This document shows, piece after piece, positions 23,575 to 34,923 of a stretch of DNA of 64,000 bases. Each line of letters starts with the position of its first letter. Within the stretch, counting starts at the first letter, position 1. Source of the DNA: Gentiana macrophylla (lineage: Eukaryota > Streptophyta > Magnoliopsida > Gentianales > Gentianaceae); assembly GCA_026214975.1 (NCBI GenBank), contig CM047814.1, forward strand, positions 18,189,541 to 18,253,540, in the 5' to 3' direction. The notes beneath the pieces are model-generated. The model saw nothing but the letters and a program-made list of their open reading frames with translations. It had not been told where the DNA came from and made no database searches. The position numbers were made by a program, and so were the translations under genes.

Positions 23575-24834
23575 TTTCTACAACAATAAATAAAAGATAG
23601 AATAAGTAAAAGCTCATGTATAAAAACCTAAATTTGCACTAAGAAATTTATAAGGTTTTTACTCCCACTAGCCAACTATTCCCTATTGGCTTTCAAGAAT
23701 TTAATTAATTCTTTAGTGGATGGAATCCTATCTAGTTGACTCGATCCCGACGTGGGGCGATCGACCGGGTCAATTTCGAAGGTGGGTACTATTTACCGAT
23801 CGAATCTTATTCGATTTCCATTGGTTGACTAGTCAACTCTTTGACAATTCACATCTCTATGTGATAGCCACCCTTGTCTCTAAAATCGACGGTCCGACGT
23901 GGGCCAATCACCGCAAGATTCTTAGTCGAGTCAGAACCCAAATATTCATGAGATCTCGTAACGATCATATCTCGATAATGACGATATACCCGTGGTAGGT
24001 CAACTCCCGACGTGGGCGATCGGTTGGATCCGAACAAAGGCTCTTCACCGTCATTATAATATTGGGAGACAATTTTGGCTCGATTTTTGGTGTGGGAATA
24101 ATTTTAAATTAATTCACTTAATTAATTTGGTTTAATTATGGTCTCATCTACTATGTGCATATTACTACGATATCATATAAAGTAAAACATACACAACATT
24201 CGCGCATAAAATAACCGGTATGATCATGGACTTTTCAAAGTGGTTTCGAATACAAACCGATTTAAACCGCTGGTCACAAACTAAAGGGTATCTGCAGAAC
24301 CGCCAATAGGATCTTTATTCTTTTGACGCCAATGGGTTCTTTATTTCTCCTTGGTCTTGAACTTCTTGCTCCATTCTTGTTACATAATATTTAATTACAC
24401 CCGCCGCGACACGCGAGGGGACTCGAGGAATGGGATAAATGCAAAAAAGTAAACTAGTCACGTTCTTCATAACTACGCAGGACAATTTTCAAAAACCAAC
24501 ATAAAGAAAACATTCCCATCTATCCTATTGGGTGTAGTCAGCGATCAATCGGAATTCATATAATGACATTATATCTACACATCTAATCCATACAATTTTA
24601 TCTTATGAAAAAAATTAAATTCTAATTTTAACTACTACTACTCATGCGTCTTTATTTTTATCACGTCAAATAATTAAATAACTTTTAATTAATTATATGA
24701 CTTAACCGAAAATTAAAAATTAACATTTAATTTTAAATCGATTTCAATTTTAATTAAATTTGAACTATTCAAAATAAAATTAAAATTATAAAGTCTCCTA
24801 TTTGTTTCATTTCCAATACTAAATTTACTTTAGT

Positions 24835-25205
24835 TTCAGCCACTTTCCAAAATCAAAATTTTGGAAGTGGCGCAAGCTAAGCTATTCCAAATCAAATATT
24901 TGGAAGGCTGCAGCCTACTCCAAATCAAATATTTGGAAGGCCAAATTATTTTTGTCTCAGCTTCACACTTTCCAAAATCAAAATTTTGGAGTGGCTGCAA
25001 GCTCAGCGCCTATTCCAAATCAAATATTTGGAAAGGGCACAGCTATCCCAAATCAAATATTTGGAAAGCAAGAATAATTTTGGTTTAGGCCGCCACTTTC
25101 CAAAATCAAAATTTTGGAGTGGCTGGCTTGCAAGCTTATTCCAAATCAAATATTTGGAAAGGTTTGCAGCGCATTCCAAATCAAAATTTGAAAGGCTAAT
25201 GTCCC
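24835..25205 (-). repeat. hairpin-triplet array in leader of element 1
   Basis: Nine short hairpins occur in the order I-II-II, I-II-II, I-II-III. Type I (24840, 24966, 25093) is ~31 bp with arms of 13-14 bp (ccactttccaaaat pairing with attttggaagtgg). Types II/III are built on ttccaaatcaaatatttgg. The triplet repeats every ~125 bp. The same array is found in the other leaders at 32160-32520, 39745-39980 and, shortened, at 17345-17500. It is a tandem repeat specific to the retroelement leader. Confidence 0.85.
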
Positions 25206-25427
25206 ATATGGTTTCGATGGGCCCAAACTATTTGAACCATTGGTTGGTATATATACACAACTAAACAAACGAGATATCTATGCACAATAAAATATCACAA
25301 ACGAAAAGGGTTGATCTCCCCATTGGAAGAGGATAGCCGACGGACGGCAACCCTAGTAGCTAACTACCGCGCCGCCGCCGCCGCCCAGAGAGAGAGGGGC
25401 GCCACAATCGGCCGACCCCAAGAACCC

Positions 25428-25468
<41 letters not shown>

Positions 25469-25552
25469 GTGATTTAAATCTTGCATCTATCGATTAAATA
25501 CTACGCATTTAAATTATGCTTATTGCTTAAGCTCAAGTCATCTCGATACCTT

Positions 25553-27349
25553 TGTTAGAAATCACTAGTTTAACGCAGTGAATTTAAAATTTGATTTCCT
25601 TTTCTAGATCGTTCTTCGTTTAATGCAATAAACACGTTAAGTAGTTTGACGGTTATACCTTAGATGATCTACAAGATCGTCGCTTTGACCGCCAACGGAG
25701 AGTAGTTCAACGCGCAAGCCGCCCACGCGTCCGGCCTCTATCGCTAATCCACACGAACCCCTCGCGGAATCCTCCTTGGATTGCTATCGGGAAAACTCCG
25801 GCCGCTAGGCCGGACCTTTTCTTCCTCACAAACTCACTATGGAGAGCTCTCTATTTTACACAAGAATTATGAACTCTTGCAATTGTGTTGTGACAAAAGA
25901 GCTTGACACCCACTTCCTTTTATATAGGAGGTGGCGCCCCAAATTGAGTGTGGAGGAGAAAACCTTTTCCAATAAAATAAAGAAAATCTTCTAGATTGAT
26001 TTATCTCTTTAATTATAATTTATTTTGCCAATATCTTATATTGATTATAATTATCTTATTACCATAAATCTATTTTTCAAAATCAATTAATATCTCATAT
26101 TAATATTATGGTAATCTTATTAATTAAAGTGCACAATCCAAAGTGTATCTTGTACACTCAAAAGTGGCGCCCATATGCCAATTAATTGGCTTCCGGAATA
26201 TTCTTTAATTAATCTAATTTATGTATATAATTAATATCTTGTATTTTATTTATTCATAATAAATAAATACCACCATATTAATTTACCACTATAACCTTTA
26301 TAGTCAGAGATAAACTTTCCTTATTTGGTTATCATCTATAACCGCATTTTAATCCGACTCGATGTTCATATGTGTGTGACCCGATAGGCTTCCGAATATG
26401 TTGGTCGTAGACACAAAGTGCAATTTACCAAAATGCCCTTCATACCTAACGATCACGGGATAGCGTCAGCAGCAACACACCGTGACCCCAATTATCGGAA
26501 GAGTCAAAAGCAATGACTACTACCTTTCATGTGAAGCGATTTATCGTGTAACTTACAATCCTATCGCTATAATAATATCCATACGATCGTATCTCGAGTG
26601 TCAATACATTGACGATCGTATCTTATAATCTGGATATCATGCTCTCTCGGAATAACACATTTACTCCCACTTTGCAAAGATTCTCGAGAGCTAGACATTC
26701 CTTATAAGAAGGCCATTTCGGATATTCAATCCCAATCATAGGATACGCGATTCCCGGACGACCAATCATGTATACTCCGCATGCTTCAATATCATACCCA
26801 ATCACTACCGCATGATCGCCCCGTGGTTAGGAGAAATCTCAATAGTGTCAAAGCATGACAATCCACACCGTGATGCCATGAAGACTCGGTCAAAGGATAA
26901 TTACACAACCGCCACATAGTGTGACACTTAATGTAAGTGGGTCGATCCTAACGACGCATTCTACAATACACGTCCACGCATACCCAAGTGTCTCTACACT
27001 TCGATGAGCGAGATCTATCCTCGCCTCAAAGAGAAGACATCAATACGTGCTAGTCTGTTTATACTATCAATGCCTGTTTAATAGTACATCGACTCAGAGA
27101 CATTTAAGTATCAAACTTATTAAAGTGATTAGAGATCTCATCAACCATAATCGCCTATCATGGTTTCTCTATCACGATTTAATACTAAGGGCGTTATCAT
27201 ATAACAATTCATAATTGGTTCTTTAAAAGAACATATATATGACAACATAAAAGCCATTTAATATATGTACAAACATAAAGAAATAGTAGAAATGATCCGA
27301 CCGGTCGGATCCGGTCCAACCCGATTGGGTTTAGGACACTATTCCAACA
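25553..27349 (-). repeat. Copia LTR_B (chimeric)
   Basis: 1.8-kb LTR between elements 1 and 2. From 25553 to about 26960 it follows LTR_A at diagnostic positions (e.g. acgacgcatt at 26951). From about 26973 to 27349 it follows LTR_C/LTR_D (e.g. cgtccacgca, 'atagtacatcgact', 'acaattcataattggttctt'). It serves as 5' LTR of element 1 and 3' LTR of element 2 on the minus strand, and its mosaic structure fits that exactly. Confidence 0.85.
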
Positions 27350-30300
27350 ATCTCCCACTTGGCCTAAAACCAATCACTCGCACACACAAGACCAAGTTGA
27401 AAACACAGAATCTCATGCAATACTTGCAACTAGCTCCACAGCCATGAGCGGATCACTATCCGTGGGGACTCGACTATCTTCATACCATACTCCAAATGAC
27501 CAAGTCAAAAGGAACCGCCTCAACACACACACGAATCTCTCGACGAGACCACGGTCCTTGCTTCAAGCAATGAATCCACTTACTATATCACTATATAGAA
27601 AAGGTGGAAGAACCGTACAAGGTTCAAGAATGAACCTTACAGATCCATGTATCGCTGCTCCTTTAGCCTCTAAGGCCTTCCACGTGTTTTGGCCTAGTTG
27701 TAGAATTCTGATGACCCATAGCCAAGAACATTTCCGACTCAACCGTATCACTTAATTAAAGTGATCGCAAACCAGCATGATGAGCTCCCACTCGCCTTCA
27801 TAAGACTCAGGATATACGTCTGTATATCTACGTTTATTTAATTCCAAGTTTCAATAAACTAGGAAAATTTCCTTAACTTGTTTAAGGATATTCTCGACAT
27901 TTACCAGATTTACTTTCATACTTTCTCATGACCATTCATGAACTATGAACATCCAGCATTCCTTTTATGATGGTTCCCATCGCAGGAGCGAAGGAGACCT
28001 TCCATAAGCATCATCTTTCACCTTATCTTTAGGACCAACGTCCTAACATAGATAGATCTCGCGATCTATGCTAAACTTCTTTTAGCATCACATCTATATA
28101 GGTAAACTATAATCTAACTGCAGTAAAATCTATCGCTATAGATTCTCATTTCTAAAAATAAGAACTGCTAATCCAAGTGCTTTCGTAAAGATCTTGAATT
28201 ACCAAACATTAATTGATCTGTGACATGGGAGATGATTCATGAGAGAGATATCCAATACCTTACTCAAAAATAGTAATGCACTCACTATCCATCTTGCACA
28301 TTGGGCATATCCTTCTTTTGACTAAATCAAACTCCTTTGATTATCAAACAAAGAAATCGTCTAGAGAAACTTGTTTGAGTCCATAAATGGATCTCATGGA
28401 CTCACATATCATGTTATCGTCTATGAACATCGAGCTTTCTACCCAACGTCTTCAACACTCATCATATAGTCATGATACGAAGTTACAACAAGCTTAGTGC
28501 GAATAGAACCAGACACACATTTGCCAAAGATAAAGACAATTATAAGGTTTACACCTCATGCCCTTCACCCGTCACTATAGCCTTATGGTAATCATATTAC
28601 TATCCATGTCACCTTTCAGGACACTCGCTTGCAGTAAGGCAGACTAGGTTCACAACCTGGTTGTCACTTGATGGAATCTAATTCGAGATATTATGGCTCT
28701 AGCCATATCTCTCAATATTGCCTCTCAAACATTCTTTTCATAAGTCGTGAGACATTCATTCTTCAAGATGAACATACCAATGACCTTTTTTCAGGCTTGA
28801 GGTTATCCATGAGACTTACGAACTTTTGTGTGCACTGAGGCGGTGATCTACACCTCATCATTATGTGGCGTCCGCTCACGTTCTATGGTTGAATATATCT
28901 TTGTGGATCTCAAACTGCTTTTGAGATCGATTCACTCTCACTATTTCTTTTGGAAGAAACACTTCCTTTAGAAACTGACATGTTTGGAGACAAACATTTT
29001 GCTCATGGACAAGTAAATAATATCAAGCGTACTTGCTAAGATATTCCACAAAGTTGCATATGTCGTACTAGGCTCCAAGCCTTTCGACTTTACTATGACA
29101 ACTTCAAATCATCGGTTAAGATAGATTCGACATTATCCTCCTCCATATCTAATATGGAATTTATTCAACCTTTATTCTTTGGAACTCGGTTAAGTATAAA
29201 GGCTTTATCCGAAGCGGGTAAGGGATATTTCGCGATGGCTTGCGTCACACCTTTATCATATAAAGTGTTATTTCCATTTTGGGAACACAAATCTAATTGC
29301 ATATCCCAAAGATGGTATCCTTCAAGGAGAATCTTATTCCTTTCGCAGACGACTTCGAAACACCCTTCGGTATTAATTACGTCAATCCAATTGAAGATTA
29401 ATTCCTACGTAGCTCATCAATCTCATATTCGTACTAGCTCGAAATTTTGGGCTTTCGAATTGTTTACTTTACTAAGTACACTTGACTATTTCTAAAAATA
29501 GTCATAGAGATTAACAAACAATTATTTGTGGCATTAATTGTCATAAGCCAACAAACATCGGTATGTTTAGACTTTAGATAATTTTTCTAGAATTTATAAC
29601 CTTTTCATAAAAGGGTATTTTAGTCCTCTTTGGATAAGATGCGTTTAACCCACATGATTCATAATCATATGGTTCAACATCATCGAATGACGTTTAATTA
29701 CACGCTTCTCTTCCAGAGAGGCGTGTCAGAACAACCACAAATATCAAGGATAATTGACCATACAAATATTTAGTTGAGATCCCATCACATATATCAATAC
29801 ATATAGTGACATCAATCTAGTATGTTAGATTCAAGTGACCTTCCAACTTTATCGGAATAACATTTATTCTTTACAATTGAATGTGTCTACTAAATCCTAA
29901 CAAATAAGCCGAACTTGTGTCCTTCATAAGAACCGGAACATAATAACATTTATTTAGTTCCTTTATCACTTACTAGATCCGAGAAAGTGTCACAACGTTT
30001 GCTTCACCTTCTATATCTCAGTATTTAATCTTTCTAATTTAATCATACTCATGCAAGATATCATACATCTAAGAGTTGACTTGAACTTAGATAGATTTAT
30101 CTCAACTTACTTGCCTATAATAGAAACTTCAATAAGTTCTCAATTTAAGTACATGCCCTAACTTTCATTTTAATCCTTCAAGCACTTGTAAATGTTTTCT
30201 TAGTGTAGTCTTCATAAGACTTAAGAAAGATCACAAAGCTATGTCTTTGATTTCCTTTCATAAAGAAAATCTAAAGTTTATTAAATAGTTTATTTAACCT

Positions 30301-32938
30301 TTTAAATCGTATTTAAAACATTAACTATTTAATTAACCTTTAAGCAATGATAGAATTAAGTCGATACTTAAATCTTACAATTTTGAAAACAACCTTTCCA
30401 AAATTAGATCGGTCATTCTTATTCAACGTTTGAATTAATTGTCATCGTATGATGAGAATGATCATCTTGGATCGTATCAATATATGACTAATTCGTTGAA
30501 ACTAATTTCAAATGATTTAATCATATCATGAGCTTCGCTTTCATTAATAATTAAAGTCTTGGAGTACTCCATCAAATATGTAGTCTCCTTGTCTCTAACT
30601 ACTATAACGGGATTGCTCATGTCATTGCTTATTTTAAAAGGATTAAAATTACTTAATCATTCTTGAGAACGTTTCTCAAACAGTCATAATTTGGTTTTAC
30701 TAATCGAGAAAAACATAAATATAAAAGTTTGCTAAAAACTACAACATAAAAATGAAGATAAAAGAGTGTTGTTGTCATACACGCAAAATCAAATATGGTC
30801 TTTGGGATTATGATTTTGCTCCCACTAATCAACTACTCCCAATTGACTTTCAAGAATTTTTCAAAATCCTTTAGTGGTCATTTGGAATCCTATCTAGTTG
30901 ACTCGATCCCGGCGTGGGCGATCGACCGGGTCAATTTCGACGGGTAGATACTTCTTACCAATCGCGTCTAACGCGACTTTCGATGGTTTGACTAGTCAAC
31001 TCTTTGACGATTCACATCGCCTCATGTGGTAGTCAACCTTATGTCTCTAAAATCGACGGTCTGGCGTGGGCCAATCACCGCAAGATTCTTAGTCGAGTCG
31101 TAACCCAAGTATTCATGAGATCTCATAACGATCATATCTCGATAATGACGATATACCCGTGGTAGAGTCAACTCTCGGCGTGGGCGATCAGTTGGATCCG
31201 AACAAGGGCTCTTCACCGTCACTATAATATTGGGAGACATATTATAACTCGATTTTTGTTGTGGGAGTAATTTTAAATTAATTCACTTAATTAATTTTGA
31301 ATTAATTCTCTTAATTAATTTAATTACGGTCTCATCAAATATATCTATCTCTATAGACATACATCCTACACATTTATCTAGATCGTGCCTAGTCATGCAT
31401 CTATCGTATCATATAAAATAAATACAAGCACAAAATAAATAAATGCGTAAAGTAACCGGTATGATCATGGACTTTTCACAGAGTGCGGTTTCGAATACAA
31501 GCCCGATTTAAACCGCTGGTCACAATCTGGGCAGTAATTGCTGAACCGCCAATAGGATCTTTAATGCGCCATTCTCCAATGGGATCTTTATTTTTCGTCT
31601 TTCTTTGGTCTCCATCTTCGCGCTCCATTCTTGTTACATTTAATTCTATCTAATAAAATAAATACACCCGCCGCATTTTGGAGTCAACGGAATGGGATAA
31701 ATGCGAAAATAAACTAGGTCACGTTCTTCATAACGGCCAGGACAATTTTTAAACCAACAGAAAAATTAAATCATTCACATCTATCCTATCAAATTGATTC
31801 ATCATGATCAATCGGGGTCCATATAATCATATTATATCTACTATATCTAATCCATACAATAAAATCTTATGAAAAAGATAAAATTAAAATTTAACTACTT
31901 GCGTCTTAATTAATCAATTAACATTTAATCTATTAAATAATTTTATCCAATCAATTAACTAATTAACATTTAATTAATTAAATGATTTTAATCGAAATAA
32001 AATTAACGATTAATTTTAAACCGATTTTAATTTTAATTTTAATTAATCGAACTATTCCAAAATAAATCAAAAATAAAATTATTTATTCTCTTTTGTTTCT
32101 TTCCTTTTGATTCGTAATCAAAAAGGACGCGCTAGTTTCTAAACCAAATTTGGCTTAGCTCAGCCACTTTCCAAAATCAAAATTTTGGAAGTATGCAAGC
32201 TAAGCCCTTTACAAATCAAATATTTGAAAAGAAACAGCTATTCCAAATCAAATATTTGGAAAGTAGCCAAATAATTTTAGTTTAGCTGCGCCACTTTCCA
32301 AAATCAAAATTTTGGAAGTGGCTTGCAGCTTAAGCTTTTCCCAAATCAAATATTTGGAAAGGCCTGCAGCCTATTCCAAATCAAATATTTGGAAAGGCCA
32401 AATAATTTTGGTTTAGCAGCAGCCACTTTCCAAAATCAAAATTTTGAAGTATGCTTTGCAAGCGCTTTTCCCAAATCAAATATTTGGAAAGGCTTAGGCT
32501 ATTCCAAACAAAGTTTGGAAAGCCATTATCATTTAATGTCATGTGGCATCCCAATGGCCAAACTATTTGAACCAATTGGTTAAGCCCACGACACAACTAA
32601 ACAAAGAGAGATTTTAATCACAACTATGAACCATATTGAATCACAAAATACACAAAACAAAAATTTGGAGATCCGCCGGCATTGACGGTCAACGAATGCC
32701 GGCGCGAAAGTTGCCTCTTTGCGCCGCCGCCGCCCTTGGCCGCCGCCCGGTGGTGGTGCCGCCCGCTTGATCGGCCGAGCACCTTTTTTTTTTTTTTTTT
32801 TCTTTTCATGTATCAATTTTGCAAATCAAAAATCTTTCATCTTTTAATTACGTGATTTAAACGATAAAATTAACTACGATAATAACATGCTTATTGCTTA
32901 AGCTCAAGCTCGCTCTCTCGATACCCTTTGTTAGGAAA
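27350..32938 (-). mobile_element. Copia element 2 internal region, non-coding relative
   Basis: 5.6-kb internal region between LTR_B and LTR_C. It has a reverse-complement polypurine tract (atctcccacttggcc, 27350 on) and, at the other end, a PBS (~32920-32938), poly-A, GC-rich block and hairpin array. The leader and PPT regions match element 1 closely. The part corresponding to gag-pol has diverged and has no open frame over ~113 codons. Weak traces remain, such as an 'ggaactcggtt' match to the integrase end near 29,180 and a stretch near 28,120-28,200 aligning to the RT block. It looks like a non-autonomous partner that keeps the cis signals. Confidence 0.75.
32160..32520 (-). repeat. hairpin-triplet array in leader of element 2
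   Basis: Same order as in element 1 (I-II-II three times), with type-I hairpins at about 32164, 32291 and 32422. It is followed on plus by the conserved 'ggccaaactatttgaacca' segment and the GC-rich block (32690-32780). Confidence 0.85.
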
Positions 32939-34923
32939 TCTACGCGAGGAGCAGTGAATTTAAAATTTTGATTTCCTTTTACCCAAGATCGACTTCGTTT
33001 AAGCAATAAACAAACAAGTAGTGAGACGGTGGTTACCTTGGTTGATCTAAAAGATCGACGCTTTGACCGTCTAAGGAGAGTAGTTCTGCATAGAGCCGCC
33101 CAAGTGTTCGGCCTCTACCGCTGAGTCCACACGAACGACCGCGGAATCCCATCATGGATTGTTATTGGAAAACTCCGGTTGCTAGACCGGCCCTTTTCCC
33201 TCTCTCCAACTCACTAAAAGGACGCTCTCTATTTTACACAAGCTAACTATTAAATTTCTTGGAATTATGATGTACAAAAGAGCTTGACACCCACACTATA
33301 TTTATAGTGTAATGTGGCGCCTCAATGAAGAGTGGAGAGAAGAAAACCTTTTCCCAATAAAATAAGGAAAATATATTTGATTGATTTATCTCATTTAATT
33401 TAATATCTCATATCAAATAAATACAGGATTTTGTCAATATCTTATATTGAATATTCCAAGATATTGTCAATATCTAATATTGACTATCTTTATATTACCA
33501 TAAATCAATTTACACATGTGTATATATCACATATATAATACACAAATAAATCTATTAATATATATATATATATTAGTCATCATGCGCATGCATGCATTAA
33601 GCACACACGCACACACAAGCACTATATATGTACATATATTTTATATTTTATAATATATTAATATCTAATATTAATATTTAGTATCTAATTAATTAAATCA
33701 CACAAATCCAAGTGTATCTTATACACACACAAATTGCGCCATACCTTAGCCAATAAATTGGCATCCGGAATATTCTTTAATTAATATAATATTATTAATA
33801 TCTTGTATTTAATTTATTCATAATAAATAAATACCACCATATTAATTTACCACTATAACCTTTATAGTCTCGAGATAAACTTTCCTTATTTGGTTATCAT
33901 CTATAACCACATTTTAATCCGGCTAGATGTTCTTATGTGTGTGACCCGATAGGCTTCCGAATATGTTGGCCGTAGACACAAAGTGCAAATTACGAAAATG
34001 CCCTTCATGCCTAACGATCACGGGATAGCGTCTACAGCAACACACCGTGACCCCAATCATCGGAAGAGTCAAATGCAATGACTACTACCTTTCATGTGAG
34101 CTTGATTACCGTGTAACTTACAATCCTATCATTTGTAATAATATCCATACGGTCGTTAGTCGAGTGTCAAAACATCAACGACCGTATCTTATAATCCGGA
34201 TATCAAACTCTCTCAAAGTAACACATTTACTCCCACTTTGCAAAGATTCACGAGAGCTAGACATTCCTTATAAGAAGGCCATTTCGGATATTCGATCCCA
34301 AATCATAGGATACGCGATTCCCGGACGACCAATCATGTATACTCCGCATGCTTCAGTATCACACCCAATCACTACCGCATGATCGCCCGTGGCTAGGAAA
34401 CCTCAATAGTGTCAAAGCATGACAATCCACACCGTGATGCCATGAAGACTCGGTCTTAAGGATAATTACACAACCGTCACATAGTGCGACACTTATCTGT
34501 GTAAGTGGGTCGATCACTAACGTCGCATTCTCTAATACACGTCCACGCACGGTCAAGTGTCTCTACACTTCGATAGACGAGATCTATCCGCCTTACAAAA
34601 GAGAAGACATCCAATACGTGCTAGTCTCTTTTTATACTATCAATGCCCTGTTTAATAGTACATCGCCTAGAGACATTTAAGTATCAAACTTATTAAAGTG
34701 ATTAGAGATCTCATCAACCATAATCGCTTTATCATGGTTTTCTATCACGAGTTTAATACTAAGGACGTTATCATATAACAATTCATAATTGGTTCTTTAA
34801 AAGAACATATATATGACAACATAAAAGCCATTTAATATATGTACAAACATAAAGAAATAGTAGAAATGATCCGACCGGTCGGATCCGGTCCAACCCGATT
34901 GGGTTTAGGACACTATTCCAACA
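32939..34923 (-). repeat. Copia LTR_C
   Basis: 1.98-kb LTR shared by elements 2 and 3. It is longer than LTR_A/B because of an AT/CA-rich segment (about 33510-33660, with (TA)n and 'catgcatgcatt' plus 'cacacacgcacac') that those lack. The ends are tgttaggaaatc and attccaaca on plus, with the polypurine tract reverse complement at 34924. Confidence 0.88.

Larger units (their letters stand above)
19669..25552 (-). mobile_element. Copia element 1 internal region
   Basis: 5.9-kb internal region on the minus strand between LTR_B (5' side) and LTR_A (3' side). In minus-strand order: an initiator-Met-type PBS (~25552), poly-A, a GC-rich block, the hairpin array (25.2-24.84 kb), an AT-rich spacer, short repeats with 'cgtgggcgatcg' (24.03-23.74 kb), gag from 23574, protease/integrase, reverse transcriptase, RNase H (to ~19.78 kb), and a polypurine tract at 19683-19669. 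Order (integrase before RT) and motifs make it Ty1/Copia. The peptide style resembles the Tork/Angela lineage; that finer call is tentative. Confidence 0.9.

Noticed and set aside
24835..25205. Regularly spaced palindromic repeats resembling a CRISPR array
   Set aside because: Spacing, hairpin variety and similar 'spacers' show a tandem repeat inside a plant Copia leader. There are no cas genes and the genome is eukaryotic.
28700..29500. Open frames up to 113 codons in Copia elements 2 and 3
   Set aside because: They lie on the strand opposite to the retroelement and have no family match; traces of the decayed pol are on the other strand.
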